The notes below the pieces were generated by a model. That model had not been told where the DNA came from, made no database searches, and was given only the letters and a program-made list of their open reading frames with translations. DNA of 48,681 nucleotides from Bacteroidales bacterium (GTDB lineage Bacteria > Bacteroidota > Bacteroidia > Bacteroidales > UBA3824), in contig JAEDDH010000025.1 in assembly GCA_016293845.1 (NCBI GenBank), positions 1-48,681 on the forward strand, given 5' to 3'. Shown piece by piece: positions 7,963 through 16,807 of the stretch. The translations under genes were made by a program, and so were the position numbers. Numbering within the stretch: the first letter of the stretch is position 1; each line of letters starts with the position of its first letter.

Positions 7963-8853
7963 TTATTTGCACATTTTTTCGTATTCGCGCTTTATCATTT
8001 CGGTGATTTCGTAGTTTTTTTTGCCGTTCCAATTGGGCGCAACTACCATATTCATAGGCGATTCGCTTACAAACCGTTCAAATATCATATCCTTTCGTGC
8101 ACGGTGGGCGTAGCGTGCGGCAAAGGCGGCGTATTCCTCTACCGTGGGCAGGGCAAACTGTTCGGGATGTTCATTGTATTGCCGCTCCATAGCCGTGCCT
8201 TTGATCACTTGCAGTTGGTGCAGTTTTAGAATCTTGACGGGTAATGCCGACATAATGTCTGCCGTGTTTAGCATCATCTCCTCGGTTTCGCCGGGCAGAT
8301 ACATTATAAGGTGTGCGCAAATGTCGATGCCGAAACCCGCAGCACGGTTAATGGCGTCTTCCACTTGGGCAAATGTGTGTCCTCTGTTGATCATCTGCAA
8401 TGTGGCATCGTAGCAACTCTCTACGCCGATTTCCAACACGGTGTAATAATTTTTGGAGTAATGCGCCAATAGTTCAAGCACTTGATTGTCAATGCAGTCG
8501 GGACGGGTAGCAACGGTTAATCCTACCACATCATTGCGCTGCAATGCCGAATCGTATAAGGTTTTCAACTTTTCGGCGTCGGCGTATGTGTTTGTATACG
8601 ACTGAAAATAAGCGATATACTTTTGACATTTGTACTTTTTGGCAAAAAATGCAATACCCTCGTCCATTTGTTGGGCAATCGGTTTTGAAGCCTGCCCATA
8701 AAACGGACTGAAAGTCATATTGTTGCAATACGTACAGCCGCCTGTGCCGATAGTTCCGTCGCGGTTAGGACAGCCGAATCCTGCGTTCAGGGCTATCTTC
8801 TGCACCCTTGTGCCGAACTTTTCTTTAATAAAGGCGGCGTAATCGCGGTACAT
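7963..8853 (-). CDS. radical SAM protein, YhcC/TIGR01212 family
   Basis: A 296-residue radical SAM protein of the YhcC (TIGR01212) group, whose substrate is not firmly known. The cluster-binding cysteines sit in CPNRDGTIGTGGCTYC at residues 28-43 (CX11CX2C spacing, as in this subgroup). Other family segments are YFQSYTNTYA, VATRPDCI, EIGVESC and HLIMYLPGET. The start codon overlaps the pyrD stop as TAATG, so translation is probably coupled to pyrD. Confidence 0.88.
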   Translation of the reverse strand: MYRDYAAFIKEKFGTRVQKIALNAGFGCPNRDGTIGTGGCTYCNNMTFSPFYGQASKPIAQQMDEGIAFFAKKYKCQKYIAYFQSYTNTYADAEKLKTLYDSALQRNDVVGLTVATRPDCIDNQVLELLAHYSKNYYTVLEIGVESCYDATLQMINRGHTFAQVEDAINRAAGFGIDICAHLIMYLPGETEEMMLNTADIMSALPVKILKLHQLQVIKGTAMERQYNEHPEQFALPTVEEYAAFAARYAHRARKDMIFERFVSESPMNMVVAPNWNGKKNYEITEMIKREYEKMCK

Positions 8854-9875
8854 TACAATTTTTTGAGAATGTTTTTAACACACGCCGGACCGTTGTAGAT
8901 AAAACTTGTAAATATTTCTACAAGACTTGCACCGGCTTCGAGTTTTTCGCGCACATCGTCGGCATCGAAAATGCCTCCTACGCCAATAATAGGAATTTCG
9001 CCATTAGTCTTTTTGCTGAGGTAACGAATCACTTCGGTGCTGCGTTTTTTTACTGGTTTGCCGCTCATTCCGCCATTGCCAAAAGCCTTAATTTCTTCTT
9101 CGGTGTAATCGATGCCGCTGCGCTCGATGGTGGTGTTGGTGGCAATAATTCCGCTGATGCCTGTGGCGCGAACAATCTCCACAATGTCGTCTAATTGTCC
9201 GTCGGTAAGGTCGGGAGCAATTTTTAGGAGGATGGGTTTTGGCACATCGTACTTTTTGTTTTCCTCGGTGAGAGCCGACAAAAGTTTTGTCAACGGTTCT
9301 TTGTTTTGCAGTTCGCGGAGGTTGGGAGTGTTAGGCGAACTTATATTTATTGCTATATAATCGACATAATCGTGAAGCGCATTTAAATCTTTCAAATAAT
9401 CGTTTACAGCAAGTTCATTAGGCGTTACTTTATTCTTACCTATATTACCACCTATGATAATTTTACTGTATTTTTGTTTAATCTTTTTTACCATTTGTTC
9501 AACACCATTGTTGTTGAAACCCATTCTATTGATAAGTCCCTGATTACGAATAAGTCTGAATAGTCGCGGCTTGGGGTTTCCGGGCTGAGCCACAGGGGTA
9601 ACGGTGCCCACTTCTATAAACCCAAATCCCATAAATCCCAATATATCAATGGCTTCCGCGTCTTTGTCGAGACCAGCGGCAAGCCCTATGGGGTTTGGGA
9701 ACTTGATTCCGAACACTTCGCGCTCAAATTTTTTGTCCTTTTTTTGGTACAATGCGCGAATCAAGGGATTGAAAATTCTGATTTTCTGAAAAAATTTCAA
9801 ACACCCGAAAGTAAATCCGTGTATGGTTTCGGGATTGAATTTAAAAAGTATCGGTCGGATAATGTGTTTGTACAT
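8853..9875 (-). CDS. pyrD: dihydroorotate dehydrogenase, quinone type (class 2)
   Basis: A 340-residue FMN enzyme that oxidises dihydroorotate to orotate in pyrimidine synthesis, passing electrons to quinone. The N-terminal helices (YKHIIRPILFKFNPETIHGF) and length identify the membrane-associated class 2. Visible segments are NPIGLAAGLDKDAE, GFGFIEVGTVTP, INISSPNTPNLRELQ with the catalytic serine region, LLKIAPDL, ATNTTI, GGMSGKPV and IIGVGGIFDADD. A TATCTTTG box (plus 9892-9899) lies 16 bases before the start codon and probably serves as promoter. It leads the pair with the radical SAM gene. Confidence 0.95.
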   Translation of the reverse strand: MYKHIIRPILFKFNPETIHGFTFGCLKFFQKIRIFNPLIRALYQKKDKKFEREVFGIKFPNPIGLAAGLDKDAEAIDILGFMGFGFIEVGTVTPVAQPGNPKPRLFRLIRNQGLINRMGFNNNGVEQMVKKIKQKYSKIIIGGNIGKNKVTPNELAVNDYLKDLNALHDYVDYIAINISSPNTPNLRELQNKEPLTKLLSALTEENKKYDVPKPILLKIAPDLTDGQLDDIVEIVRATGISGIIATNTTIERSGIDYTEEEIKAFGNGGMSGKPVKKRSTEVIRYLSKKTNGEIPIIGVGGIFDADDVREKLEAGASLVEIFTSFIYNGPACVKNILKKL

Positions 9876-9891
9876 TGCTTTAAATTTTTTG

Positions 9892-9899
9892 CAAAGATA
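9892..9899 (-). promoter_or_regulatory. -7 box upstream of pyrD
   Basis: TATCTTTG on the minus strand, matching TAnnTTTG. No good -33 element was seen. Confidence 0.4.
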
Positions 9900-10530
9900 G
9901 AAAATTTGTGTAATGAGTTTTGTGGTTGGGATAATTTTTCAGAAAAAAATATATGACAAAATGTCATAGCGTTTTTGTCATCGGATTGTCATTGATAGGG
10001 TATGATTGCTTGTAAAATCGGCGATTTTTTGATTTCGAATTTCGCAAAACTTTTCAAAAAAATAACTCTTACAGAATAATGCTCAACTCAAAATCCTTGT
10101 TTTATCTGATGAGGTGTTAAGCATTTGTTTGTGTAATCAATTCTAATGGAGATATTGTTTTAATTTACTAAATATAAATATCTGATTATCAATAATTTAT
10201 CTATGGGTAAAAAACTTCTTCAAAAAATGGCATTTTAGAGTATCAACGGTAGGCAAGGTGCTGAGGCTCAATAATACGCTTTGTAAGTAATTGATAATTA
10301 GATATTTACAAATAAATTACAACTGTTTATCCATATTTCTCTGAAATTCAGTGCAGTTATAGATTTGGATTATCGGTAACGAGCCAAAAATTAAAAAAAG
10401 TGAAATCTGTATTTTTCGAATTTTTCAGGAATGTGAAACCCTATGCTCCGTCTTTGCCAAATAGAGCAGCGTGATTTTTGATTGTAACCTCGGGATGGAT
10501 TTTGTAAAAATGTCCTTTTTACAAAACTGA
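9900..10530. other. long intergenic region
   Basis: About 630 bases without a gene. It holds a large imperfect inverted repeat (10175-10308, listed separately), one DnaA-box-like TTATCCATA near 10327, and a short GC-richer part near 10440-10500 containing GCTC...GAGC pairing. No ORF is credible. Confidence 0.35.
10175..10308. repeat. inverted repeat, 19-bp arms
   Basis: TAAATATCTGATTATCAAT (10175-10193) matches the reverse complement of 10290-10308 at 18 of 19 positions. The arms enclose 96 bases. The core ATCTGATTATCA occurs again at 12598-12609. Confidence 0.6.
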
Positions 10531-11217
10531 CTATTCGCCCGAAGGAGAGTACAAAGTGAAAGTTTTGTTTGAATAGAAAACTATAATCTTTTCGGGATCG
10601 GTCTTCATAATGTTAACCGGCTCAGGTTGTTGAGTCTGCACTTTGGGTTGGGAAGGTGCAGGTTGGTCAACTGGTTCTGGCTTGGTTGCATTTTGTTTAA
10701 TCTCCTTATTATCTGATAGTTGTGTTTTAGCAGGAGATTCTGCTTGCGCAACTTTCTGATTTTTTGGTTGTTGCGGTTTGGAAGTTTCCACTATGGTGGG
10801 TTGTGGTTTGGCAGGTTCGGGACTCACGGGTTCGGCATTTGTATCCGAAAATAGGAGAGTGGTCTGCAAAGATTGCCCCGACTGTTGTGGCTGATGTACA
10901 GATGGTTGAGGAGTCTCAGGCTTATGCACTTCGTATGCCACCTCGTAACTAACATCGGCTGATGGCTGAGGTGCGGCAGAGGCATGAGGAGTTCGGTACA
11001 TATCGCCCAAACCAAGAAAAAGCCAATCGCTACTAATCTCGGGAAACGTGCGCAGTATTTTTACCATAAACTCTTTGCTTGGTTTGTTTCGTCCAGAGAT
11101 TACGTGGCTGACGCTCGATTTTTGAACACCGATTTTTTCGGCAAACGCCGAAGCGTTGAGTTGTTCACTTTTTAAAATTTCGAGTATACGTTCTACGTCT
11201 TTTTCTTCTTCTTCCAT
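10531..11217 (-). CDS. XRE-type HTH protein with Pro/Gln-rich tail
   Basis: A 228-residue DNA-binding protein. The start is set at ATG 11217 (MEEEEKDVERILEIL); the longer frame runs into the promoter. Residues about 7-62 form a Cro/CI-type helix-turn-helix (ASAFAEKIGVQKSSVSHVIS), with the Bacteroidetes-typical extension SSDWLFLGLGDMY. The rest is low complexity, rich in Pro, Gln, Lys and Ser, and probably unstructured, closed by an ordered end (IIVFYSNKTFTLYSP). It has a good promoter and a GTTACA/TGTAAC dyad in its leader, so autoregulation is possible. Target genes are unknown. Confidence 0.75.
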   Translation of the reverse strand: MEEEEKDVERILEILKSEQLNASAFAEKIGVQKSSVSHVISGRNKPSKEFMVKILRTFPEISSDWLFLGLGDMYRTPHASAAPQPSADVSYEVAYEVHKPETPQPSVHQPQQSGQSLQTTLLFSDTNAEPVSPEPAKPQPTIVETSKPQQPKNQKVAQAESPAKTQLSDNKEIKQNATKPEPVDQPAPSQPKVQTQQPEPVNIMKTDPEKIIVFYSNKTFTLYSPSGE

Positions 11218-11221
11218 AATG

Positions 11222-11281
11222 GTTACAATTTTAACTTGTTTTGATGTAACAAATATAATTAACTTTTGTGATACCGCCAAA
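11222..11281 (-). promoter_or_regulatory. promoter and possible operator of the HTH gene
   Basis: Minus-strand TTTG (plus 11278-11281), 20 bases, then TATATTTG (plus 11250-11257). An inverted repeat GTTACA (11222-11227) / TGTAAC (11245-11250) lies between the -7 box and the start codon. Confidence 0.55.
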
Positions 11282-11324
11282 TTTATTAACAACTATTTTT
11301 TAGAAAAATGAAAATATTTTACAA

Positions 11325-11348
11325 GTTTACAATTGTAATACTGTAAAC
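11325..11348. promoter_or_regulatory. dyad GTTTACA-N10-TGTAAAC
   Basis: GTTTACA (11325-11331) and TGTAAAC (11342-11348) are inverted. Inside is a perfect palindrome TTACAATTGTAA (11327-11338). It is a candidate regulator site. Confidence 0.45.
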
Positions 11349-11552
11349 TTTTTTTAGAGATCTACTTGTTAGATTACAAAAGTAACGGTGATATATTTTA
11401 TTATTACCAATGGGAAATTCGGAGTATACGACATCTTTGCCAAATATTTTGAATACTATTGTATACATAAATCACTGATAATCTTGTAAATAACACTTGT
11501 TTACTATACGCTAAAATCCTTATTTTTAGTTACTTGAATACCGTAAATAATT

Positions 11553-11582
11553 AAAAAAATAAGCAACATTGGCTTATTTTTT
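11553..11582. terminator. hairpin with T-run, possibly bidirectional
   Basis: AAAAAATAAGC pairs with GCTTATTTTTT across a seven-base loop. No gene ends here, so it may end an unannotated small RNA. Confidence 0.45.
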
Positions 11583-12001
11583 GCCGTATATATAGTACGA
11601 AGAACATAACCAAAAGAGAATAAGATATTTGTTCGCTACCTGGTTTAATGCTATTTATACATTACATATCGCTATGTATAACGGACAAAAATAAAGTAGC
11701 CTTACTTTAAATAAACGCTGTAAATACTTGGGTATTAGCCATTTATGACTAATTTTCTGGTTTAAAAACAAGGATTTTTAATAATTTCTTAACAAATCAC
11801 CAAATTTTCTTAATTATTTACTTTATATAATATAGGTTAAAGTATTGGTTATGTGATTGTTATATCATTTAAAACTTATTTTCAAAAATCCCTTAACACA
11901 ATTAATATTCCTGATTGCACAATAAAATACGCAGTTATAAATTATTATCACCATGTAAAATCGCTCCGATTTGGAGATAAAAAATAGGATAATTCTTTAT
12001 A

Positions 12002-12075
12002 GTTTACAAATGTAACAAATGTAAACTCTTTAAGGGTAGGATTGTGTAATGTTACAAATGTATATACAATTGTAA
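12002..12075. promoter_or_regulatory. pair of TTACA-N2-TGTAA type dyads
   Basis: GTTTACA (12002-12008) is inverted to TGTAAAC (12020-12026), with TTACAAATGTAA at 12004-12015. A near-perfect 24-base palindrome (11 of 12 pairs) lies at 12052-12075, centred on GTATATAC. Confidence 0.5.
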
Positions 12076-13027
12076 ACTTTTAGAATATTCGATACTTTTG
12101 TTCGATTTTAATTTTTTTCTTTTATAGTTGTAATTTGTATTTTGTACTTTTATGCAATTTGGTTGTTTGTAAAATTGATTTAGGTTTTTATTTTTATAAA
12201 TTTTGCTTATCTACTTTTGTAAAAACTTGATTTTGTTTACTTTTTCGTATTGTTTTTTTGTATTCACTTATTCCCGATGTTACATTTTTCATTTTTACAT
12301 TTTTTCGGATTTGATTTTACATTTTTCTGATTTGTGTTTTTTGGGTATTTAAGTTTTGACTTTTCGTTTTCTGATGAAGGCTGTTCCGCTTTTGCCATTC
12401 CCATCTTGGTGACGGTTGTTGCTCTTTGGTCAGAGTGGTTGTTATGTACCAGAGTTTCCGCTATGCTTTACATCATTCTATAACATTTACTCTATATGTT
12501 TATAAACCATTATATATCAGTTAGTTACATCGTTGGCTTTGGATCATCGTAACTTCTTTTGATTTAACCCTTTATATTCGATGTGTTATAGTTAATTATC
12601 TGATTATCAGCGTATTTAACTATGTTATTTGTAGATTTTTATCTCGTTTTCTTTTGATTTACGCCATCAAGGATAGGAGAGAGGTAAAACTGTTCGATTT
12701 ATTTTGAGTTATTGTTTAAACTGTACGAATTGCTTTTTTATTACTTTTCGGACTTTAAAAATATGACATTTTGACAGTTTTTCAACATAGTGCGAATATG
12801 TCGGATTTGTATTGCTTATTATTACTTTTTTGATACTAAATACCTGTCTAATATTTATTAGGAAACATTAAACAAGGTTTTGGTGATATTGCTATGCGTT
12901 TACTATATCAATGTTTAGGTCTATTATATATTTTTATGCTTTGATGCAACGATGGTTTTTGTTTTTCTGCGGTGAGGCTATTCGCTTTTTGATGATTAGA
13001 GATATTATATTTTTTTATAATAGCGCA

Positions 13028-13390
13028 TTATTCTCTTTCGCCGTCGGTCATTACGGTTATTTTGCCTTTACCTTCTTTGGTGCGGCGGTTGGCGGTTTTG
13101 ATTCTCATCTCTATTTCGCGAAACCAACGTTTGGGAATAAGGTCGGTGTGTCCGGGCACTGCGCCTTTTTTGTCCAACTTGCGTTTTTTAACGAGAGCCG
13201 AAAATGCGTTTTGAGCCACATCGATGCACGATCGACCTGGACCGATTATGCCATAGAGAGTTACCGAGGCGGTGTTGATGGATGCGGAGAGTGCGGCAGA
13301 ATCTTCTTCGGCGGTGGTGCGAATGCGTTTAGTTTCATTTCTGTTTTTTTTGCTAATTTACGGCTGTGGAGGCTAAACTGCAACTTTTTG
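13028..13390 (-). pseudogene. possible gene remnant or gene with lost start
   Basis: An open frame of about 120 codons ends at 13028 and runs back to a TAA just upstream of 13390. The deduced product is protein-like, with segments such as RIRTTAEEDSAALSASINTA, TLYGIIGPGRSCID and GAVPGHTDLIPKRWF and a basic helix. Its GC content is higher than the surrounding AT-rich region. No ATG or TTG start is found; the only common alternative is GTG at 13219, inside the conserved-looking part. An eight-A run near the 5' end could hide a frameshift. I do not recognise the family. It is oriented away from umuD. Confidence 0.35.
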
Positions 13391-13482
13391 GCTGATTTTC
13401 AGAGCCATTGTCGGGATAGTGCTTTTTTTTTGGCTTTTAGAAAATTTTTTATCAATTTTGCAATTAAAACTCCGTTATCGCT

Positions 13483-13923
13483 ATGCACAACATCGACATT
13501 ATAAAAGGTGAATTTTCGACACGCAAGAGCCTTCATTTGGCGCAGGGCATAAAGGCGGGATTTCCATCGCCTGCCGAAGACTATGCACACGAGAGTCTCG
13601 ATTTTAACCGCGACCTTATCCGCAATCCCGCAGCCACTTTCTATGGGCGTGTGGTGGGCGATTCGATGATCGATGCAGGTATTGCCGATGGCGACATTGC
13701 TGTTATAGATCGTTCGGTGGAGCCTTCCGATGGCGACATTGTGGTGGCGTTTATCAACGAGGAGTTTACCATCAAGTATCTCGACCTTGCGCACCGTGAC
13801 GAGGGATATATCGAACTCAAACCCGCAAACCCTAAATACCATCCAATAAGAATTAGCACCGACGACGATTTTGAGGTTTGGGGCGTGGTGTTGTGGACTA
13901 TCAAAAATTGGAGGCGCTACTGA
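13483..13923 (+). CDS. umuD: UmuD-like S24 peptidase (SOS mutagenesis)
   Basis: A 146-residue UmuD-type protein that self-cleaves on SOS induction and then forms a translesion polymerase with UmuC. The cleavage site is the Ala25-Gly26 bond in IKAGFPSPAED. The catalytic serine is Ser61 in VVGDSMID and the lysine Lys98 in EEFTIKYL. The fold is LexA-like without a DNA-binding domain. The stop overlaps the umuC start as TGATG. No classic LexA box was found upstream, so how it is induced is not visible. Confidence 0.93.
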   Translation: MHNIDIIKGEFSTRKSLHLAQGIKAGFPSPAEDYAHESLDFNRDLIRNPAATFYGRVVGDSMIDAGIADGDIAVIDRSVEPSDGDIVVAFINEEFTIKYLDLAHRDEGYIELKPANPKYHPIRISTDDDFEVWGVVLWTIKNWRRY

Positions 13924-15218
13924 TGTATGGCATTATAGACTGCGACAATTGTTTTGTGTCGTGCGAGCGGGTTTTCCGTCCCGACCTCGAAGGCAAGCCG
14001 GTGGTGGTGCTGTCTAACAACGATGGCTGCGTGGTGGCTCGCTCAAACGAGGCCAAGCGGTTGGGCATAAAAACAGGTACGCCTTATTACCAACTTGCCG
14101 AGATATTTCCCGGACAGAAGATTGAGGTGTTTTCGTCGAATTACGAACTTTATGGTGAACTTACAGCGCGCGTGGTGGAGATTATCAGCGAGGAAGTTCC
14201 TGCGTTTTTTCGCTATTCGATCGACGAGTGCTTTGTGCGTTTGGACGGATTTGCTGCCGACGCCCTGAAACCGTGGGGCGAAAAACTCCACATTCGTATA
14301 CGCCGCTCGGTGGGAATGCCCGTGAGTATCGGCATTGCGCCTACTAAAACCCTTGCCAAAACCGCGAGCCATTTTGCTAAAAAATATCCGGGATATAGGC
14401 ATTGCTGCGTTATCGACAACGAAGAAAAACGTGTTAAAGCATTGAAACTGTTTAGTATAGACGATGTTTGGGGTATTGGACGCAGATATTCTGCCCGGCT
14501 TGAAAGTATGGGCATAAAAACGGCTTACGATTTTGCCCAAAAGCAGTTAGAATGGGTGCGGGCGGTGTTTCGCAATGTGGTGGTGGAGCGCACTTGGCGC
14601 GAACTCAACGGTATTGACTGCATTCCCGATGAGCAACCCGCCCCCAAAAAGAGTATCTGTACAAGTCGCAGTTTCAACGGTATGATCAACAGTATTGCCG
14701 ACCTCCGCACGCATATCGACAACTATTCCGCTCGCTGTGCCGAAAAACTCCGACGTCAGGGTTCGGTGGCGGGTATTGTGGGGGTGTTTTTAAACACCAA
14801 TCCGTTTCGCAACGACCTTGAACAATATGCTAACTATAAGGAAATAAAATTGTTGACCCCGTCGAATTCTACCATTACTATCACCAAAGCCGCCAACGAT
14901 GTGTTGCAGAGCATTTTCCGAAAAGGATTCAGTTATAAAAAAGCGGGTGTGATATTGGCTGACATCGTGCCGGACAGTCCTGTGCAGCAAGATATGTTTG
15001 ACCTTTCGGCTGCCGACTACCACCGTCTGCACCGTTTGGATGCCGTTATCGACCATATCAACAAAATCAACGGCGACGAAACTGTGGTGCTTGGTTCGCA
15101 GCAATACCAGCAGAAAGCCGCCAACGGCAAAGCCGAGGTTTTTGCCAACGCCATCCGCCACGATTTCCGTAGCAAAAATCCCACCACCCGATGGAGCGAT
15201 ATTATTGCGCTGAGGTGA
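13923..15218 (+). CDS. umuC: UmuC-like Y-family DNA polymerase
   Basis: A 431-residue catalytic subunit of a Pol V-type translesion polymerase. The start is ATG 13923, overlapping the umuD stop; a longer frame from 13878 would overlap umuD by 46 bases. Active-site residues sit in YGIIDCDNCF near the N-terminus and in YSIDECFVRL, where the Asp-Glu pair is expected. The segments GIAPTKTLAKTASHFAK and DDVWGIGRRY (helix-hairpin-helix region) and the C-terminal little finger are present. The length is normal and no lesion is seen. Confidence 0.94.
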   Translation: MYGIIDCDNCFVSCERVFRPDLEGKPVVVLSNNDGCVVARSNEAKRLGIKTGTPYYQLAEIFPGQKIEVFSSNYELYGELTARVVEIISEEVPAFFRYSIDECFVRLDGFAADALKPWGEKLHIRIRRSVGMPVSIGIAPTKTLAKTASHFAKKYPGYRHCCVIDNEEKRVKALKLFSIDDVWGIGRRYSARLESMGIKTAYDFAQKQLEWVRAVFRNVVVERTWRELNGIDCIPDEQPAPKKSICTSRSFNGMINSIADLRTHIDNYSARCAEKLRRQGSVAGIVGVFLNTNPFRNDLEQYANYKEIKLLTPSNSTITITKAANDVLQSIFRKGFSYKKAGVILADIVPDSPVQQDMFDLSAADYHRLHRLDAVIDHINKINGDETVVLGSQQYQQKAANGKAEVFANAIRHDFRSKNPTTRWSDIIALR

Positions 15219-15280
15219 AGGTGGTATATGCCATAAATCCTCCATATTTACAATTCCGATTAAAAAAATAAATTCAAACG

Positions 15281-15311
15281 ATTGTAGTATTTAAAAAAAG
15301 GTGTATTTTTG
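15281..15311 (+). promoter_or_regulatory. promoter of the esterase-engB operon
   Basis: ATTG (15281-15284), 19 bases, then TATTTTTG (15304-15311), matching the Bacteroidetes consensus. The start codon is about 10-20 bases downstream, so the leader would be very short. Confidence 0.6.
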
Positions 15312-15330
15312 CCTAATTTCAATGATTAAT

Positions 15331-16158
15331 ATGAATCGTTTTATTAAAATATTATTGATAGTAGCTGCGATAACAATAGCCAATGCAGTGCAGGCTCAGC
15401 ATTATTATGTTGTAAACTCTAAGGGAGTGATGCCAAACGATACTGTAATGGCTTTTGTGCCAAAGGATTACAACGTGGAGTGCGGACGGCAGTTTCCGGC
15501 TGTGATTCTATTGAACGGTTTTGGCGGCAACTACCGTCAGTGGAGTAGGGTGGCCGATCTGCAACTCTACGCCAACGAGTACGGTATGATACTGATTTGT
15601 CCCGACGGTTTTGCTGATTCGTGGTATATCGACAGTCCTATCGACAGCACAGCCCGATACGCCACATTTTTTAGAGAGGAGATTTTGCCATCAATGTTCC
15701 GCCATTTTAATATCGACAGTTGTAACCTGTTTATCACTGGTTTGAGTATGGGCGGACACGGTGCGTTGACTTTATATATGCAAAATCCCGAAAGGTTTAG
15801 GGCGGCGGGTTCGATGAGCGGCGTGATGCATCTCAGGTCGTCGTCGGTAAGCGGAAGTATTGCCAAAAAGATTGGTTCTAAGACTCCCAGCAACAACAAT
15901 TGGGAGCGTTATTCCGTATTGTACAACACCGAACTATTGAAAGCCGCAGGTAAACCTATTATTGTAAACTGCGGTTCGGAGGATTATTTGGTAAAAGTAA
16001 ACCGTCAGTTGGCAGCCAAATGCAAAGAACAGAATATCAACATAGTATATTCCGAATCGCCCGGCAAGCACGAGCGTGACTATTGGAAACGCACCTTGCC
16101 CGGACAGTTAATGTATTTTCGTCAATTTGTAAACAAGCCATTATACAATGAAGATTAA
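15331..16158 (+). CDS. secreted alpha/beta-hydrolase esterase
   Basis: A putative esterase of the esterase-D/tributyrin-esterase group, 275 residues if started at ATG 15331 (ATG 15322 is an alternative). The N-terminus MNRFIKILLIVAAITIANAV ends in AQA-type cleavage context, so the protein is exported. It has the oxyanion-region LLNGFGGNYRQW, the nucleophile elbow GLSMGG, a catalytic-Asp candidate in NCGSEDYLV and a His candidate in SPGKHERDYW. Substrate is unknown. The 3' end overlaps engB by 11 bases, so the two are probably co-expressed. Confidence 0.82.
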   Translation: MNRFIKILLIVAAITIANAVQAQHYYVVNSKGVMPNDTVMAFVPKDYNVECGRQFPAVILLNGFGGNYRQWSRVADLQLYANEYGMILICPDGFADSWYIDSPIDSTARYATFFREEILPSMFRHFNIDSCNLFITGLSMGGHGALTLYMQNPERFRAAGSMSGVMHLRSSSVSGSIAKKIGSKTPSNNNWERYSVLYNTELLKAAGKPIIVNCGSEDYLVKVNRQLAAKCKEQNINIVYSESPGKHERDYWKRTLPGQLMYFRQFVNKPLYNED

Positions 16159-16804
16159 CACCGCCGAGTTTGTAATGAGCAACACCGATTTTAAGAAGTG
16201 TCCTGCGCCTGAGATGCCCGAATATGCTTTTGTGGGCAGGAGCAACGTGGGCAAATCGTCGCTCATAAATATGATTTGTGGCAACAGAAGTCTCGCCAAG
16301 ACCTCCGCCACTCCCGGCAAGACTCAATTAATCAACCATTTCCTTATCAATAAGGAGTGGTATATCGTAGACCTTCCCGGATATGGATACGCCAAAACCG
16401 GCAACAAACTTATAGCGCAGTGGAATAAGTTTACAACCAACTACCTCCTTCACCGCGAAAACCTTATGTGCACCTTTATATTAATAGATGTGCGCCACGA
16501 GCCGCAGCGTATCGACGTGGAGTTTATGGAGCGTATGGCTGTAAACGGCGTTCCGTTTGTGATAGCCTTTACCAAGGCCGACAAAATTGGCAAAACAATA
16601 GTGCAGCGCAACATCAGCAACTATTTTAAGCAGATGCGTCAAACGTGGGAAGAACTTCCTCAGTACTTTGTTACATCTGCAATGGAGAAAACCGGCGCAG
16701 AGGCAATTCTCAACTTTGTGGAGGATACCAACAAACTGTTTGTGCCGCCTACCAAACCTCAGCAGTCCAACAAGAAATTTAATATCAAAAACTTAATAGA
16801 ATAA
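16148..16804 (+). CDS. engB: ribosome biogenesis GTPase YsxC/EngB
   Basis: A 218-residue TrmE-Era-EngA-like GTPase needed for large-subunit ribosome assembly. The start MKINTAEFVMSNTDFKKCP is typical of the family. G1 is GRSNVGKSS at residues 30-38; G2 is the Thr in ATPGKTQ; G3 is DLPGYG; G4 is TKAD; and G5 is TSAME. It overlaps the upstream esterase and is followed after three bases by paaK. Confidence 0.94.
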   Translation: MKINTAEFVMSNTDFKKCPAPEMPEYAFVGRSNVGKSSLINMICGNRSLAKTSATPGKTQLINHFLINKEWYIVDLPGYGYAKTGNKLIAQWNKFTTNYLLHRENLMCTFILIDVRHEPQRIDVEFMERMAVNGVPFVIAFTKADKIGKTIVQRNISNYFKQMRQTWEELPQYFVTSAMEKTGAEAILNFVEDTNKLFVPPTKPQQSNKKFNIKNLIE

Positions 16805-16807
16805 AAA

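Larger units (their letters stand above)
11293..13482. other. AT-rich gene-poor region
   Basis: About 2.2 kb, much richer in A and T than the flanks. It contains several TTACA-N2-TGTAA dyads, a terminator-like hairpin at 11553-11582, a GC-richer block at 12370-12480, and a possible degraded minus-strand frame at 13028-13390. The large plus-strand frame at 12911-13504 has a phenylalanine-rich product lying antisense to that frame and is not credible. Confidence 0.5.

Noticed and set aside
7526..8229. Open frames across rnpB, tRNA-Gly and the radical SAM gene
   Set aside because: They cross structured RNA genes or run antisense to a secure gene.
9900..10530. Replication origin
   Set aside because: Only one imperfect DnaA-box-like TTATCCATA was seen and no dnaA, dnaN or other origin-linked gene is nearby.
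12911..13504. 197-codon plus-strand open frame
   Set aside because: The product is rich in Phe, Cys and Gly without domain character, overlaps the umuD start in another frame, and lies opposite a more protein-like minus frame.
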